This document shows positions 12,145-24,796 of a DNA stretch of 64,000 nt, piece by piece. Within the stretch, counting starts at the first letter, position 1. Every line of letters starts with the position of its first letter. Source of the DNA: Hydractinia symbiolongicarpus (Eukaryota; Cnidaria; Hydrozoa; Anthoathecata; Hydractiniidae). The notes beneath the pieces are model-generated. The model did no database searches. It was given only the letters and a program-made list of their open reading frames with translations, and was not told the DNA's origin. The stretch is from assembly GCF_029227915.1 (NCBI RefSeq), contig NC_079884.1, positions 1,302,001 through 1,366,000 on the forward strand. The letters are read 5' to 3'. A program made the position numbers and the translations under genes.

Positions 12145-12378
12145 AGACGACGAGTATATATGTTTGGAAAAACAATTTATACTCTACTCCGTGTAGGGGC
12201 ACATTCTTTATTTTTTGTTGATTTAAAACCATTGAGAGTGGGTCAAAGTTGGATTGTGACATGTTTTTGTTCCACAACGTACGCGCTTATACTTTTTAAA
12301 GTGGCTGTTCCGGATTTTAAAAGTTATTTTTAAATAAGTTGTTTTCGCGTTCTGTTGCACGTTTTAAAACATATCTTT

Positions 12379-12384
12379 AATAAA
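12379..12384 (+). other. Candidate polyadenylation signal of the laminin gene
   Basis: AATAAA lies 235 nt downstream of the laminin stop codon, in AT-rich sequence without further coding potential. It would give a 3'UTR of about 250 nt. Other AATAAA motifs occur further downstream (for example near 13108), so use of this one is inferred. Confidence 0.45.
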
Positions 12385-13408
12385 TTTAAATGGAACGTTT
12401 ATTTATAAGATAAATTTATGAACGCTTAACATTGGATTTTGTGAAGAAAGTATACCGTGCGAGTTTTGAAAATAATTTCTATTAACAAGATATTCAGTGA
12501 TTGATCCTCAACACACTTTTTTGTAATGAATCTTCACAACTCCACAGTTTTAGTATTTAGGCGTCTTTAAGACAATCAGTTGATGGGAAAATAAAGAACA
12601 GAAAAAATACGAAAATTATAAGATATAACCTCGTTTATTTTGGACACTCTTATATTACTGAAACATGAGATAACTGAAAGTATTATAAAACATAACATAT
12701 TTTGAACGTCCACAAAATCCGGTGCAACATTCTTGACTTTTGTGAGGATAACACGTACACTGCGACTTTTTTTTATTAAATGCGAAAACATGTATATAGC
12801 TAAAGCATATTGAATAACACGTGCATTAAACATACATTCGAATTTCAGTTGTCCGCCCTAACTTCTGAGACGTAGCTTCTTGTGGAAATGCTCCATACGA
12901 GTTTTCCTTAGCCGCCCATAGCAAGTCGGGTAAAAAAAGTGTCTTCTGACTTTATTTTATATATAACGTAACCCACGGCTTTTAGTAAAATAAAGGTGTC
13001 AAGAAATCTAAATACTAGAATCACGGAATTTTCACTATCACTTTGTTGAGATGCAACTTGAGTTTTAAACTTTGTATCTTTGTTCCCTCGTTAACTACTT
13101 TTCATGTAAATAAAAACGTGAACAGATTTTTTTCTTTTTTTTAACTTAGGTTATATAAAAATTTGAATTTTGTAGCATTAAGAATTTATGTACACGGACT
13201 AGACATCGGTTCAATTTTGTAGTTATGTAACGGATTTGTTTTTTTTATATTTTGTAAATATTTTAAAGTTAATTTATTGATGTGAAATAATATAATTATT
13301 ACCATTTTTATATGTACATAAGCTTCTTCAAAGAGCTGGGTTTTTTCTGTTCATTTTTCTAATAATAAAAACAGTAACTTTAACTTTTTTTTCGTCATTT
13401 TTTTCTAC
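12385..13408. other. Intergenic sequence downstream of laminin
   Basis: AT-rich with several poly-T runs and AATAAA motifs. I find no coding region, RNA gene or clear repeat. Confidence 0.5.
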
Positions 13409-14740
13409 CAATTTTCTCTTATTTAGGGTGGCTCGTTTGAAACACATGGAAAGGGAATACTTGAAGATCTTTCATCTATTGTTCCTTTCAAGTATTATTT
13501 TTCCACGTTTAATAAGAGTTTTCGAATTTTTTTTCATCCAATTTTCTTTTATTTAGCAGGGCGTAGCCAGAAAAAAATTAACCTTAGTCGAACCAGGGTC
13601 AACGCAGGGTCAACATCGCACCAAAGGTGCGATAAGAACCAACTGGGGGTTTGGGGGGGCGTTGTGAGCCCCCCCAACGTGTGCAACGCCTTTTCACGCC
13701 CCTTAAGCACGGAAACGCCATAAAACCAACTCTCTGACACACGCGATAGACGTTAAGTATTCTGAACAATTGATCGAAAAAGGAGAATAAATGACAACAT
13801 AAAATACATTAAAATCTTTATCATCAAGGGTGTAATCAAATCAGCAATAAGACAACACAACACCATCATAATGTTTTTTATAGATTGAAAGTTATTAAAG
13901 CAATAATTAGAATGTTCATTCTTCTTTCTTCATAATTAGCACCAAAATAAAGTTTTCTGCAGATTGGAGGTTATTAAAAAAATAACAATGACAACTATTA
14001 ATTTTAACAGATACATTACCAGCATCATCATAACATTAACCTTATCAATTCTGTATATATATCAAGAGAAAGTTCATAAGGTTTTTAAAATGACCTTTGA
14101 AAAAGACAAACCTGAGAGCCTTCACTACAATGAATAAACCTTAAGACGGACCCACGTTTGACAGCAACATCATGCTTTCTTCACCTTCACAACTTTGCCA
14201 GCCTTGTTTTTATTTTTGACTTTCTTGCGTATTTTCTATAGCCATATATGGAGCGAATTTTTAACCTCTCTGCGAAATTTACTAGCCAATAGGATGCGTC
14301 CAAAATTACCATAAAGGGAAGACACAAGACCGTACATAGGCATACTTTTTGGCAGGTAATCCTGCGAAAGAGATTATCTGGGAAACAAAGTAGAGATTCA
14401 ACACCTCAGCCTGCAAAACAAAGCGGATACTATTAAATCCTGCGCAAACGGCGGGCGAAGTGCGAAGCTTTTGTGCGCCGCCCGGGAAAGGATTTGTGCC
14501 GATGATGCACAATTGGTGCGCCCATCCATGTGTTGGCGGTGGCGGTGGAAAAAACGACGTGTTGAGATGAAAAAAGTAGGTCAGTCGATCGCAGAGCCTG
14601 ACTAACTCTGGCTACGCCCCTGTTTAGGGTGGCTCGTTTGAAATACCTGTGAAGAGGATTCTGGAAGGTCTTCCATCCATTGTTCCTTTCAAGTGTAACT
14701 TTCCATGTTTAATAAGAGTTTTCGAGTTTTTTTTTTACAT
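13409..14740. repeat. 130-bp tandem duplication interrupted by a DNA element
   Basis: A unit beginning CCAATTTTCT and containing GGGTGGCTCGTTTGAAA starts at 13409. A second copy starts at 13538, is interrupted after TTATTTAG at 13556, and resumes at 14623 with TTTAGGGTGGCTCGTTTG. The copies are about 85-90% alike by eye across 13422-13530 and 14623-14735. The interrupting segment is the TIR element at 13557-14622. Confidence 0.8.
13557..14622. mobile_element. Non-autonomous hAT-like TIR transposon
   Basis: Left end CAGGGCGTAGCCAG and right end CTGGCTACGCCCCTG are inverted copies (CAGGGGCGTAGCCAG type) 1066 bp apart. The flanking TTTAG at 13552-13556 is repeated at 14623-14627, consistent with a 5-bp target-site duplication. 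Inside, near 13641-13680, a G-run/C-run hairpin (GGGGGGGCG ... CCCCCCC) is visible. There is no transposase frame. The CAGGGG-type TIR suggests the hAT superfamily, although hAT duplications are usually 8 bp, so the superfamily is uncertain. Confidence 0.75.
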
Positions 14741-17040
14741 ATATACCAAAAAGTCAAGGTGCAAGAAATTACATACACTTCAGAACCACAGTGAGGTCTA
14801 CATAAACCTGTCAATGAACAATTACTTTTTTATGATGGATTTGTTACTTTTTTATTTTTGCTAAAAAAAGCAAAGTTTTCTTCAGTGAATAGAAAGTTTG
14901 TTTTGACGAGGAAACAAGCATATTTTACTTGTTAAAATATGCTATTTTGCTAGCTTTAAAAGTTCAAAGTTTATTTATTAGAAAACATGTAGAAGTATGT
15001 GCTTATATGGAATAAATTATGGATATCCAATATATGCAGGGAACTTTTCCTGTCATTTTTAGTTATATTTGGGTACCCACTAAAGCCGAAAACCAAACGC
15101 CGTTTTGTAGCCGCTGTAAATTTTTTTTTTTAACAGTGTTCGTCCTTTTCATATTTCTGGCGTCGCTACTGTTAACAGCGCTTAGATCTTAAAAACTTGA
15201 AACTCAAATCAGGTAAGGTTAAAAACATTGAACTAATCATTTTGTCTAGTTATAAAATTATCCTTACATCTGTGTTTCCGCACTGCAATTTTATAATATT
15301 CTTTGCATTACTTGTTTTGTCCCTTGTGGGAAAAAACTTAAAAATGTAAAAATTGTTCAACAATAACAACAACAACAAAATACACCCTGGTTGAAGGGTC
15401 GTACTTGCACTTGTGAAGTAAAGGTTGACCTGCAAACATAAAAAAGCAGACACATTGTGATTTACATGTCGCCAGACATTGTTTTGTTTATACCAGAAAC
15501 CTTTCGTGTAAGTAAACTGTATTGTTTCAAACAAGCACCCGTCCAATTTAGTGCCATTCGATTAAACTAAGTGGCCCCAAATTCCAATTCAACATACAAG
15601 AAAACAAAGAAATTTTAAAAATACAAGATGCTAATGATGAAGCACTGCATTTATTTTTATTCAATATTAATTTGGCACGTGTCTGCTTGACACTGGACAC
15701 TTGACAAATCTATTTTACAAAAATGGTGTTGTGTTTTGTTTGTTTGTTGTTTACTGCAAGTGTAGGCATTTGAAAATAAAACCGGATTTCCAACAATGGA
15801 TAATGTTCTTCGCGGGGGACATCGGCTTATCTTTGATTCACATGTCACGCACAAAATGCTGAATTGAATCCAAAAAACTCCTGTCCAATCAGATCAATTT
15901 ATTTTCGGTACTTTACGCATATGAACATTTTCTCTTTCTTGAAATGCGGTGCAACTCTAGTTACAACACTCTCACAAAGAGATAAAGGCGATGGTGTAAC
16001 ACGTGACGCAGTTGTTATGGGAACACCATTGACATAACCAATCAGACGTACGAACGTCTGGTTACCGTTGTGGGGTGTGTAAAGCACTTCCGCTTTTTTT
16101 AGTCTTTTGGCAGTGTGAACAAAAGATGTCAGATGTTATTATTTTGAAACAAAATTTGATCCGAAATTTTTAATTGTTCGAAAGTTTTTGTTATCGAAAT
16201 ATTTATAGCGTTCAAATTTTTCCCTAGTAGAAATGAATACAAATTCAAAATGTTACTTGACATAATTCGGAATTTTTCCATTTTCATTAAAGAGAATTAG
16301 GTAGAGTGCACTTCATCCTAAATCACACATCTCTCCACAAAAAAACGAGATGGACTGACGTGATGACATGGCCGACAACAGAAAAAAAACTTAGTAGTCA
16401 ACAAATCTTCTCACAAAAGCAAGCGGATAGATTTAAAGAGACTTTGTTAGTCCTCGTTTCATATCAGACGCCTTAGAGAAATAGCCCAAATCATTAGATG
16501 GTTCTATTTGTAAATTTAGATTTCTTTAGGTGCCTCTAGGTATTTTGGGTGGGTGATATATATTTCAGTATCATTTTGCCCAAAAGCGAAAAATATTTCG
16601 TATTTAGCTGTATAGAAACACCACAAGCAGCACTCTTTTGCTTTATGTCATTTTAAAGGAGGCAACGCGATTTATGGACGACAAGACTTCGCACAACACT
16701 ATAGACACAATAGCAGTCCCGGGTTAACCGCTATTATAAAAAAATTAGTATTCGACATGCGTACAAAAAACATTTTTTTAAAAAGTTGGTATTTTTGAGT
16801 AGAAAATACAAAATACGTGATATGCAAATATTTACATAATAAAATTTCTGTTTAAGATATAAAATTGAAAGTAATAAACGATATACTGTAAAAAATATCA
16901 CAAAAAGACAGATTCTAATTAGCATAAAATAATTATTAAAAGCACCATACGGATATTATAATATAGAAGTCGTTAACCCGTGGAAAACCTTTATATATCG
17001 CACACGAAATACGGCTATTATTAAAAAGATTTAAATTTTT
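14741..17040. other. Intergenic region left of the LIM-homeobox gene
   Basis: No gene is supported. At 16043-16060 there is a short inverted repeat (CAGACGT-acga-ACGTCTG) next to CCAATCA, with an ACACGTGAC E-box just upstream near 16000. These could be regulatory but nothing proves it. The rest is AT-rich and unremarkable. Confidence 0.4.
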
Positions 17041-17202
17041 TTCTTATGAAGCTTTTATTGCTCAGGTGTAGAAAAAAATGGCGACTGCAAGAATTCACTA
17101 CATACATATACTTATAATTTTTTACAACTCTATGGTAGACTATGATGCATTAAATACACTTGGCATGAAAATTCACGAAAAAATCCTAAATCCATCAATC
17201 AA

Positions 17203-17208
17203 TTTATT
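17203..17208 (-). other. Candidate polyadenylation signal of the LIM-homeobox gene
   Basis: On the minus strand AATAAA follows the stop codon almost directly (TCA TAA AATAAA). A second AATAAA lies about 150 nt further on, near 17053, and would give a more usual 3'UTR length. Confidence 0.4.
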
Positions 17209-18369
17209 TTATGAAACAGGGGTCATTGTTTCTCCCTTTTTTGATTCATCCCCTAAAATTGTAGATGACTCAGGGTCGAAGTCCGGTTTTTCATCGGCTT
17301 GTTTTTTATCGGCTTGTTCGTCCAACGACGTTCTTACAACAGCATCACTAAATATACTCAAACCCTTTCGATGTTTAGCTCGAGCATTCTGAAACCAAAC
17401 TTGAAGAACCCGTTTTGTTAAACCAACTTTTTCGGACAGTTTTTGCAAAGCGGCTGAGTCTGGGTTCTTTTCAATATCGAACAGATCTTTCATTGCCAAA
17501 AGCTGAAAATTTTTGAAAGTAGTTCGTATACGTTTCGGTTTTCCGTCTTTGGACCGACTTTTACGTTTCGTTTTTGGGTTTTCCGTAAGCAATTTTTCTT
17601 CGTCTCCACTGCTTGTTGAAGGCGAGATAGAGTGCGATTGATCGTGGTCAGAGTAATTTAACACAGGCGAACCAATTTGTTTGTCAAGCAAAGTGCTTGT
17701 AGAAGAACTAAAAGCCGATATGGTTTTGTCTCGATTAACTTCGTCACACGATGTCGTCACCGTTATATCTTGCTCTTCTTTTTCATCGATATCAGCCAGT
17801 AAAGATGGTAGCTGTAATGGCTCAATATCGACGCTAAGCTTTATGTGTTTGTTATTTACGTCTCCAAGAAAATGTTGGTCCGTGTTTGATCTTTTTATAT
17901 TTCGTGCTGGATTTTCTTGTATTATTTTTCTGTTGGTTCCTTAAAAACAAAGGGTTCCATAACAAAGAGATATTTATGCAAAAAAACTATTTCAAGTTAT
18001 GCACTTCTCTCATAACATTTATTTATTTCATATTTTGATATCCTGACAATTTATGGGTGTCCTGCGAGATAAAAAGTTTACATACCCTCGTTTTCATTTG
18101 CTGGTGTAGAAAGCGGTTTTTGAATCCTCGCATCACAGAGATAATGTGGTTCGCACAGAAGCTGAAGATTTCGAATGCCGTACTTGTCGCCTTTTTTCAG
18201 CAGTACTGAGCAGAGGGAACAGCGAAAACAGTTAACATGATAATAAGTTTTTTTTGCTTGCATCACAAAATCAGACGAGGAGATTTCCTGCTTGCATCCC
18301 AAACAATTTGGTATGGAAAACAATCTAAAAGTATTAATTAATATCGCCATAAATAATATAATGAATAAA

Positions 18370-18410
<41 letters not shown>

Positions 18411-18631
18411 GAAGGAAGTATATTTCACTTGAAATAGCACGTTCTGCAGAATATTTGTTCATTCTTTTCGTAACATGACGTATCTGAACATAATGACGTC
18501 ATACATGCTCGACATTTCAAACATTTATTGTGAAGCTTCTTTGTGCCGACTTGAAGGTAGAACCTATCAGTGATTTTTAGCCAGCAAACTTCGCAGATGC
18601 TAACTTCGGATTCATCCATTTTCAGTAACAT
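17209..18631 (-). CDS. LIM-homeodomain transcription factor, Lhx2/9 (apterous) type
   Basis: Predicted nuclear DNA-binding regulator of cell fate. Exons on the minus strand are 18631-18429, 18324-18086 and 17939-17209. Junction phases agree and give 390 residues. LIM1 (about residues 13-65) has CEVC, H-x2-C, CLKC and a final CRTC. LIM2 (about 74-130) has CLGC, HVNC, CSLC and CEPH, so all zinc ligands are present. The homeodomain (about 282-341) contains RIRTTFKNFQLLAMK and GLTKRVLQVWFQNARAKHRK, with Q50 and N51. The GLTKRVLQVWFQNARAK segment and the LIM2 start (LFSIPNCLGC) match Lhx2/9 better than other LIM-HD classes. About 150 residues separate LIM2 from the homeodomain. Start choice: the ATG at 18631 is followed by a second in-frame ATG at 18619. 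Subfamily assignment is by motif only. Confidence 0.92.
18356..18413. repeat. (AAAT)n microsatellite in intron 1 of the LIM-homeobox gene
   Basis: About ten AAATAAAT units lie inside the 104-nt intron between the two LIM-domain exons. Confidence 0.85.
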
Positions 18632-21300
18632 CTTTCAGCAACCTCCTTTAACGTTTTGATCTCTAAATTAAAAATACGCTATACTTATAAAGCCTCAAGT
18701 CCCACGCACGGAATATGTGGCCAAAGCACAAATTATTATTTGCGGTGGACCCACTTTTCCTACATTTTGTCGCTGACCCTATGACAGTCATGTCCCAATT
18801 CGTGGGTATATATTTATCAAATTTTCTTGAAGCAAGATATATTCAGTTTTTTTATCCGTTACTAAATTCGGATGCACTTTTAATTTGAAATGTTTCATGC
18901 ATCGCACTTTGTGATTTCACTATTACGTGCGCATCAACCGTACCTTTTTTACTAGAGGAAATGAGACGTACGAAATTTGATCTAATGTTTTGAACGGATC
19001 TCTCCTCACACAAACAAAGAGCTATCAAACAAACTTTGATAATTTGTTAAAATAATACATCCTCTTGTCTTGTTTTGGCATCTTACAAAGCTTAATACAA
19101 ATAAGAAATATATAAAAATAATATAAATATGTGTATACAGAGTATTACTATGCACCCTTTTAAGAGATAAAAGCGTGGGTTGTGGTCAGTGAAAATGAAA
19201 AAGTTGCTTTTGCATGTTGTCAAGGTGGCAACCTCATTCCTACTTATTACCGTTCTGATGTCGAAAAAGATACAAAATTCTATGAACATGAGGTTGGTAA
19301 TGTAAAAGAATTTCGGACAATTTGAACTCTATAAATTTAGATATATATAATTTTTTTGTGGTATATAAAAGATCGAAATATTAAGCAAATGCCAATCAGA
19401 AAGTTAAATTATAGTTTTCCCTATAAGTTTCCTCGTCAATACCACCCCTCCCACTCCCAAAACGATTTTGCTTCTTATTGGCCTGCCAGCTTTTGCTGCA
19501 AACTTGAGAGCGAACACGTGACACAACACATGTGACAAGAGTCTGGGGAAGTTATCAATGGACAAGGACATTGGTACCTTTACATCCTAGCGAGATAACA
19601 CACTAGAAGACATGTCTGCGTGGTGGAGGTACAACAAGTGTCACAACAAACTTTGACAGAAAGAAAGGAGAGAGACTGGACAGCGTCAGATTCCAGAACT
19701 TCCAGACTTTGACTTGTAAAATGTTTCTTGTTTATCCTACATAAATCCAAAAATATTTTGATAAAGTTACGGCAAAAAAAACTTCGACAAGATAAAAGAT
19801 TGGACAGAAATTCAAAATATCAGTCAAAAAATAAAGATAAGGAAGAAACAGAAACGACCAAAAACACACATACAAAAAAAACAACAAGAAACGAAAAAAA
19901 TATAAATAAAATAGGCAAAAGCAAATCAAAAACATTGATGACAAATACAAAGTTGTTTATTGACTAAAATAACTACAAAAAAGCAGAACTAGAACAACTT
20001 TGTACGTTGTACTGACTTTTGTTTTGAAATACTGTTCAGTTTTTTCTTAATACCATAAAAATAATTTTTAGAAATCCGCCTGACAAATTTAAGTCGATTC
20101 TAATTTTCGGCGAGTAAATTTTCATCCTACTTTTTCACCGAAAGTTTGTTGGGCTGAAACTTTTTTGAATTTACTTACGTTAAATATCTTCGATTTAAGG
20201 AGAGTTTTTTCATTCTAAAATGCTAGCTAAAAAGTTAAACAAGGGAAACCTTTTGCAATTTCCGATTAAAGCAACAAATACATCGACAGGATAAGAAACA
20301 AGTAATCTAAGTGAATGTCTAACCAATGTGGATTATGGAGGCTATTTTTAACCGAAATGTTTACGTGGGATAAAAAAGGGTCCACTTTGTGAAGGCGTTC
20401 GCCTTAAAGATGTTGCACTGCGAGAGTTTTTAAAAAAAATAAAATATTCGTCTTAGAGTGGCCGTTTTAGACAGTTTCCACTGTAATTCTAATTGTATAA
20501 ATATAATTATATAAACAACAAAAAAGTTATCCTCAGGTAACCGCTATCTCTACGAAACCGCTATCTTTATGAAAGCACTGTTTTTACGAAACCTGTGTAT
20601 TTACGACAACGCTATCTTTACGACAAAGCTTTCTTTGCTATGAATCTACTTTATAAAAAGAACAAAAAAAAAAATTTGATTAAAAAACAAATTATCACCA
20701 AAATTTTTTTTCTCCCAATAAGCGAATCAATCAACTTATTAGACCACCGAGCCTGTCGAAACGAAGCAAAATACAACCGCAAAACACGCTGGCTAAAAAG
20801 AAGATGACTGCAGGGTTTTCTGAGTACAATCAAACCAATGTTTCCAATGAAATACTTTAAGTGTGGTCTAATGATGCTATACTGTTGATATTTGTATCAA
20901 GCATAAGGAAAGGAAATACCTCTTGAAACCCTTGGATGGATCACGTAACTGTACTTCAAGAATATAAAGGTTTATTGTGAGATATCCAGGCTGGTTTGTA
21001 AAAGGTATTTTGAATGCTGTTTTTGACGGTTCACGAAAATACAAAAGAAAAAATCAGATTTATTTACAGTGAACTCTCGAAATAAAGAACACTCTTAATA
21101 TGAGACGTTATTATAGGGGAAAGGGCTGGGAAAGTGGTCGGAGTTCTTAAGATGCCATGAACAAAAAAGTTAAATATTTAGAAACACTTGACTGCATGTT
21201 CCTTCATTATTCTTTCACGTGACTCTTGTTTCATATACAACTGGTAATAGTTTCAAAATGCTTGCGATGGAAGGGAGAGAGAATAGGAATGGGCAAAAAA
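18632..21300. other. Intergenic region upstream of the LIM-homeobox gene
   Basis: No gene is supported. 19510-19545 holds two E-boxes (CACGTGAC and ACATGTG). 19740-19960 is lysine-codon-like A-rich low complexity. 20525-20640 contains a degenerate short repeat (CCGCTATCTCTACGAAA and CGCTATCTTTACGACAA variants). The promoter of the LIM-homeobox gene should lie at the left end of this stretch, but I cannot place it. Confidence 0.4.
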
Positions 21301-21317
21301 ATGTACGTACTACCAAG

Positions 21318-21392
21318 AAACACAAACAGTCTATTTTACAGAATAGCAAGAAACACAAACAGTCTATATTACAGAATACACAAACAGTTCAA
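21318..21392. repeat. Short tandem repeat, ACAAACAGT units
   Basis: Three spaced copies of ACAAACAGTCTAT-TTACAGAATA and a partial one. Low-complexity and non-coding. Confidence 0.6.
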
Positions 21393-21830
21393 CAAATGCA
21401 AAGGACACAATCAATGACATGCAGCTCTTTGTTTTATGGAATTTGCAAAAATATTTTAACTTAATCAAAACGGTCATTAACATTAAAGAACGTAACCGCT
21501 AATTGTCATTAAATTCAACACCAAATCACGTGATAGGTAGCGATGAAAGATAAAAATAAAAACCGAACGTTAACTTCTCAGTCCTCCAAGATTATCACTT
21601 TTAGCATTAATTTTGTTCTTTATTTCTCGCGCTCCGCCAATTTCCGTGCTTTTTTTTTACACAAATATTTAAAAATTGATAGTAAACAAAATCTATAGAA
21701 GATCAAAAAATTGAAAAATTCACAATATGAAGCCTTCATAAAAAGTTTCGTCGTTTTTCTGATTTCTTTCAAACACTCAAACATTTGGCGGCCTTCCTTG
21801 CGCAAAGTTGATTAAAATATCTATATAACA

Positions 21831-22008
21831 AAAACCACGGGACTTTTTGACACGTGGACACACTAGAAACATAAAACTGCAATAAAGTAACAAAACCACC
21901 GTGAGATTCTGTGACGTGGCACACTAGAAGCACTACATAAAACTAAAATAAAGTACCAAAAACTGTCTTGACACGAGGACACACTAGGAACATAAAACTG
22001 CCACGTCG
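21831..22008. repeat. Three degenerate copies of a 60-64 bp tandem repeat
   Basis: The shared core GACACGTGGACACACTAGAA followed by ACATAAAACTG appears near 21848, 21912 and 21970, with substitutions (GTGACGTGGCACACTAGAA, GACACGAGGACACACTAGGA). No coding content. Confidence 0.7.
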
Positions 22009-22299
22009 ACAGAACAACCTTGCATTATAAACAAATTCCTTATCTACAAGCGACAATCTTTTATCATTACTTGATAAATATCTCATTAATCGCTAGATTA
22101 AAGGGTAATAGAATTTTACATTTAGACTGTATTCATATAAAGCCATCACCATATCCTTACCTTTTATCACCAAGGGGGATAGCGAAAATTGCTTGTTATT
22201 AAGGATTTGCACAAGGAAACGGAACAAATTGTCCTATTGCTTCTGTAAAAACTTGACCTTGACATGTTCAATGACAAAGTTGCTGTGTTGGTAACTATG

Positions 22300-22346
22300 T
22301 TTACTAGGTTGCTAGGTTACGTACCTAGGTTACGTACCTAGGTTGG
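22300..22346. repeat. 14-bp palindromic tandem repeat (GGTTACGTACCTA)
   Basis: Two adjacent copies of AGGTTACGTACCT plus partial flanking copies. Each contains the palindrome TACGTA beside CCTAGG. Confidence 0.6.
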
Positions 22347-22959
22347 TTGAAAGCTGCTTAGTCGCTATGCTTGCAAACTGAATATAAAAAAAATATGGTT
22401 ACAGAACCACAGAAAAGAACAATTACTTCTTTTCTGAGGTTATTAGTTATTCTAAGTTTCAGTACCGTACACGTTAACTGCCGTTTATTGAATCTTCGAA
22501 ATATTTTTAAACAATTCATCTTCATAATGCTATTTCAGAAGAAAGCCTTCAAAGTAACGTTTTATAACAATGAAAAGACATCGTTTATGGAAAGGATTTT
22601 CATAATCCTTAGCAACACACTTTCTCAGGGTGAGAAGAATCCAGTATTTAACTTGCTCTAACTTTTGAAAAGAACTAAGTGTTACTTACATGTTCTTTTA
22701 GTAAGAAGTCTAGTACCTCCATAACTTGCTAACAAACTCAAATGTTGTTGTTTATCATAATTTACAGAAAAAAGGGAAAAGAACTTGACATGTTTTTCTA
22801 TTATACGTCAACAAAGAATAAAGGGAAGTTTCAGAAAGCTTCAGGGAAAATTAAAAAAAATTATTTTAAAAATTAAGCGGAGTTGGTGCAGCGTTGTTTT
22901 GTGTAGGGTCAATTGTAATTTACTATGGGTATTATGTGTGGGGGGGACAGGAAAAATTG

Positions 22960-23135
22960 TGCTAAATGGCAACATATCAATGGACTTTCAATGAATTTGT
23001 TAGAAATAGCGGACTTTTCCAGGGAGAGTGTCCAATGTAGGAACTATCCAGGAAGAAGGTATTCTAAATGGAAACTTATCGCTGGACTTTCCAGAAGTTA
23101 TTTACAAATACCGGACTTTTTCAGAGAAAGTGTCG
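22960..23135. repeat. Tandem duplication of about 102 bp
   Basis: AAATGGCAACATATC...GGACTTTC...GCGGACTTTTCCAG at 22963 recurs as AAATGGAAACTTATC...GGACTTTC...CCGGACTTTTTCAG at 23065. The copies are divergent. Confidence 0.65.
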
Positions 23136-24790
23136 GATATTTTTTACGACAAATGAAATTTTAGTCAGTCAACCAACATTAAAACATCGTCAGTGGATCT
23201 TCATCTTTGCGATTTCATTTTTTTTTTAAGAAAAATTCTCTACCGGTTGAAAATTATCGGTCTATAATTTCATCAATTTTCTAACAATGTTCAAGTCGAT
23301 AAGGTATGTCTTGAATACCCTCGAACCTCACTTTATCTCGAGAATGCAGCTTTTTTTTCCTTAGATTTTTTGTCGCATTATAACCCTTCTTTTATTTCGG
23401 ACAAACTTTAGTCCCTTGTGCGCCGTGTCATAATTAGAATCCCGCAACAAAATATAAATACACAATAAAAATAATAATTACCATAAAGAAAAGCAGTTTC
23501 TTTAAACAGATTTGATTCCACTGTATACAACAAATTTCCTATGCAACATGGCCTGCAATACCACCATGGCTGCCTGCACGAAGTATTTCAATTGTTGAAC
23601 TCAAATAACTGAACTAAAAATAGGCCTAAGTGTTTCTTTCACTCTCACAAAATATGTTGGTGCTTTGCCAAATTTTTACACACAACCACTTACCATACTA
23701 ATTCCAACAGTAAATATATATTCAAACTTTCCCGAAAGTTGATTTTAAAATGGCAGCTGTTGCTGCGTTTGACTGCAAAAAAATTAGTCTTGCGGCAGTT
23801 TGCCAATAATTTTATTTTTTTATTTTAGAAGTGGACAAGAAGTAATGAATGAAATATGGATTATAAATATTACTAGAATCCACAATACTACCATCGCTTG
23901 GACAATACATACAAAAATTATTGGAGGGGCGCTTGTGCCCCCCCTGCCCCACCCCCGGCGGTTATGGCACTGTACAAGGCAACCATGAGAAAAGAAATGG
24001 ATAGCATAGCTTCACCAGAAGAGGGTCGTACGAAGAAATTTGAATGCACATCGTTTCGACACATATCCTTGAATCCTTGAAATTATGATATCTTTCCTAA
24101 ACACTCTTGCGTCCTTGCCAGATGGGGAAGGGAGAAAACTTTTCTTGACAATACCAGATCATTCGTAAAAACTAAATTTTCCTATTTTTCGATTTTAAAA
24201 ATTTCCTTGGGTTGTGCTGGTTGACCAATGTAGAGGCAGATGAGAACTCAATGTAACTTACAGAACAGTATTAGAAGTCTCAGCAGATGTAAAGCAAATT
24301 GACCTTAATTCATCACGCATTATGAAGCACATACCGTCTACTATTACACCATTCAACAACCTTCTCAGTCCATTGCAGTTTATATCAATCTCTGCAATTG
24401 TTATTATAACAGAAAAGATAGCTACTGAAAATATATGCATATGTATTCGGGAGGTAGTTTGACTTCGGGACTGAAAATGCGTACAACGTTTATAAAAAAA
24501 CTTACAAGCGATGTTTCAAGTGACATGTTTTCTCCACACTTTTTTGATTCATCTATCTCTCATTAATGTGAATATAAATTGTTTTTTGAAAACATTCTTG
24601 TTTAAAAAGCGTAATAACTTTCTAATTTAAACTCATTAAAAGAACATAAAAAAATAATTCCCTGTTTCATTGCTAATTGTCTTAGATATTTTATGTCTAT
24701 ATTAAGCTTTATTCAGAAATCTATTGCACAAAATATGTTAATTCCAATTGATTAAAAGGAACCTATTTTTCTTTTGTTTGTGGATGGAAT
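23136..24790. other. Intergenic region with a GC-rich hairpin
   Basis: No gene is supported. A short GC-rich segment at 23922-23962 (GAGGGGCGCTTGTGCCCC then CCCTGCCCCACCCCCGG) stands out from the AT-rich surroundings. It resembles the G-run/C-run hairpin inside the element at 13557-14622, so it may be the remnant of a related element. Confidence 0.4.
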
Positions 24791-24796
24791 ATTAAC

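Noticed and set aside
19728-19967. Lys/Thr-rich 79-codon frame
   Set aside because: A-rich low-complexity DNA read as lysine and asparagine codons; no gene context.
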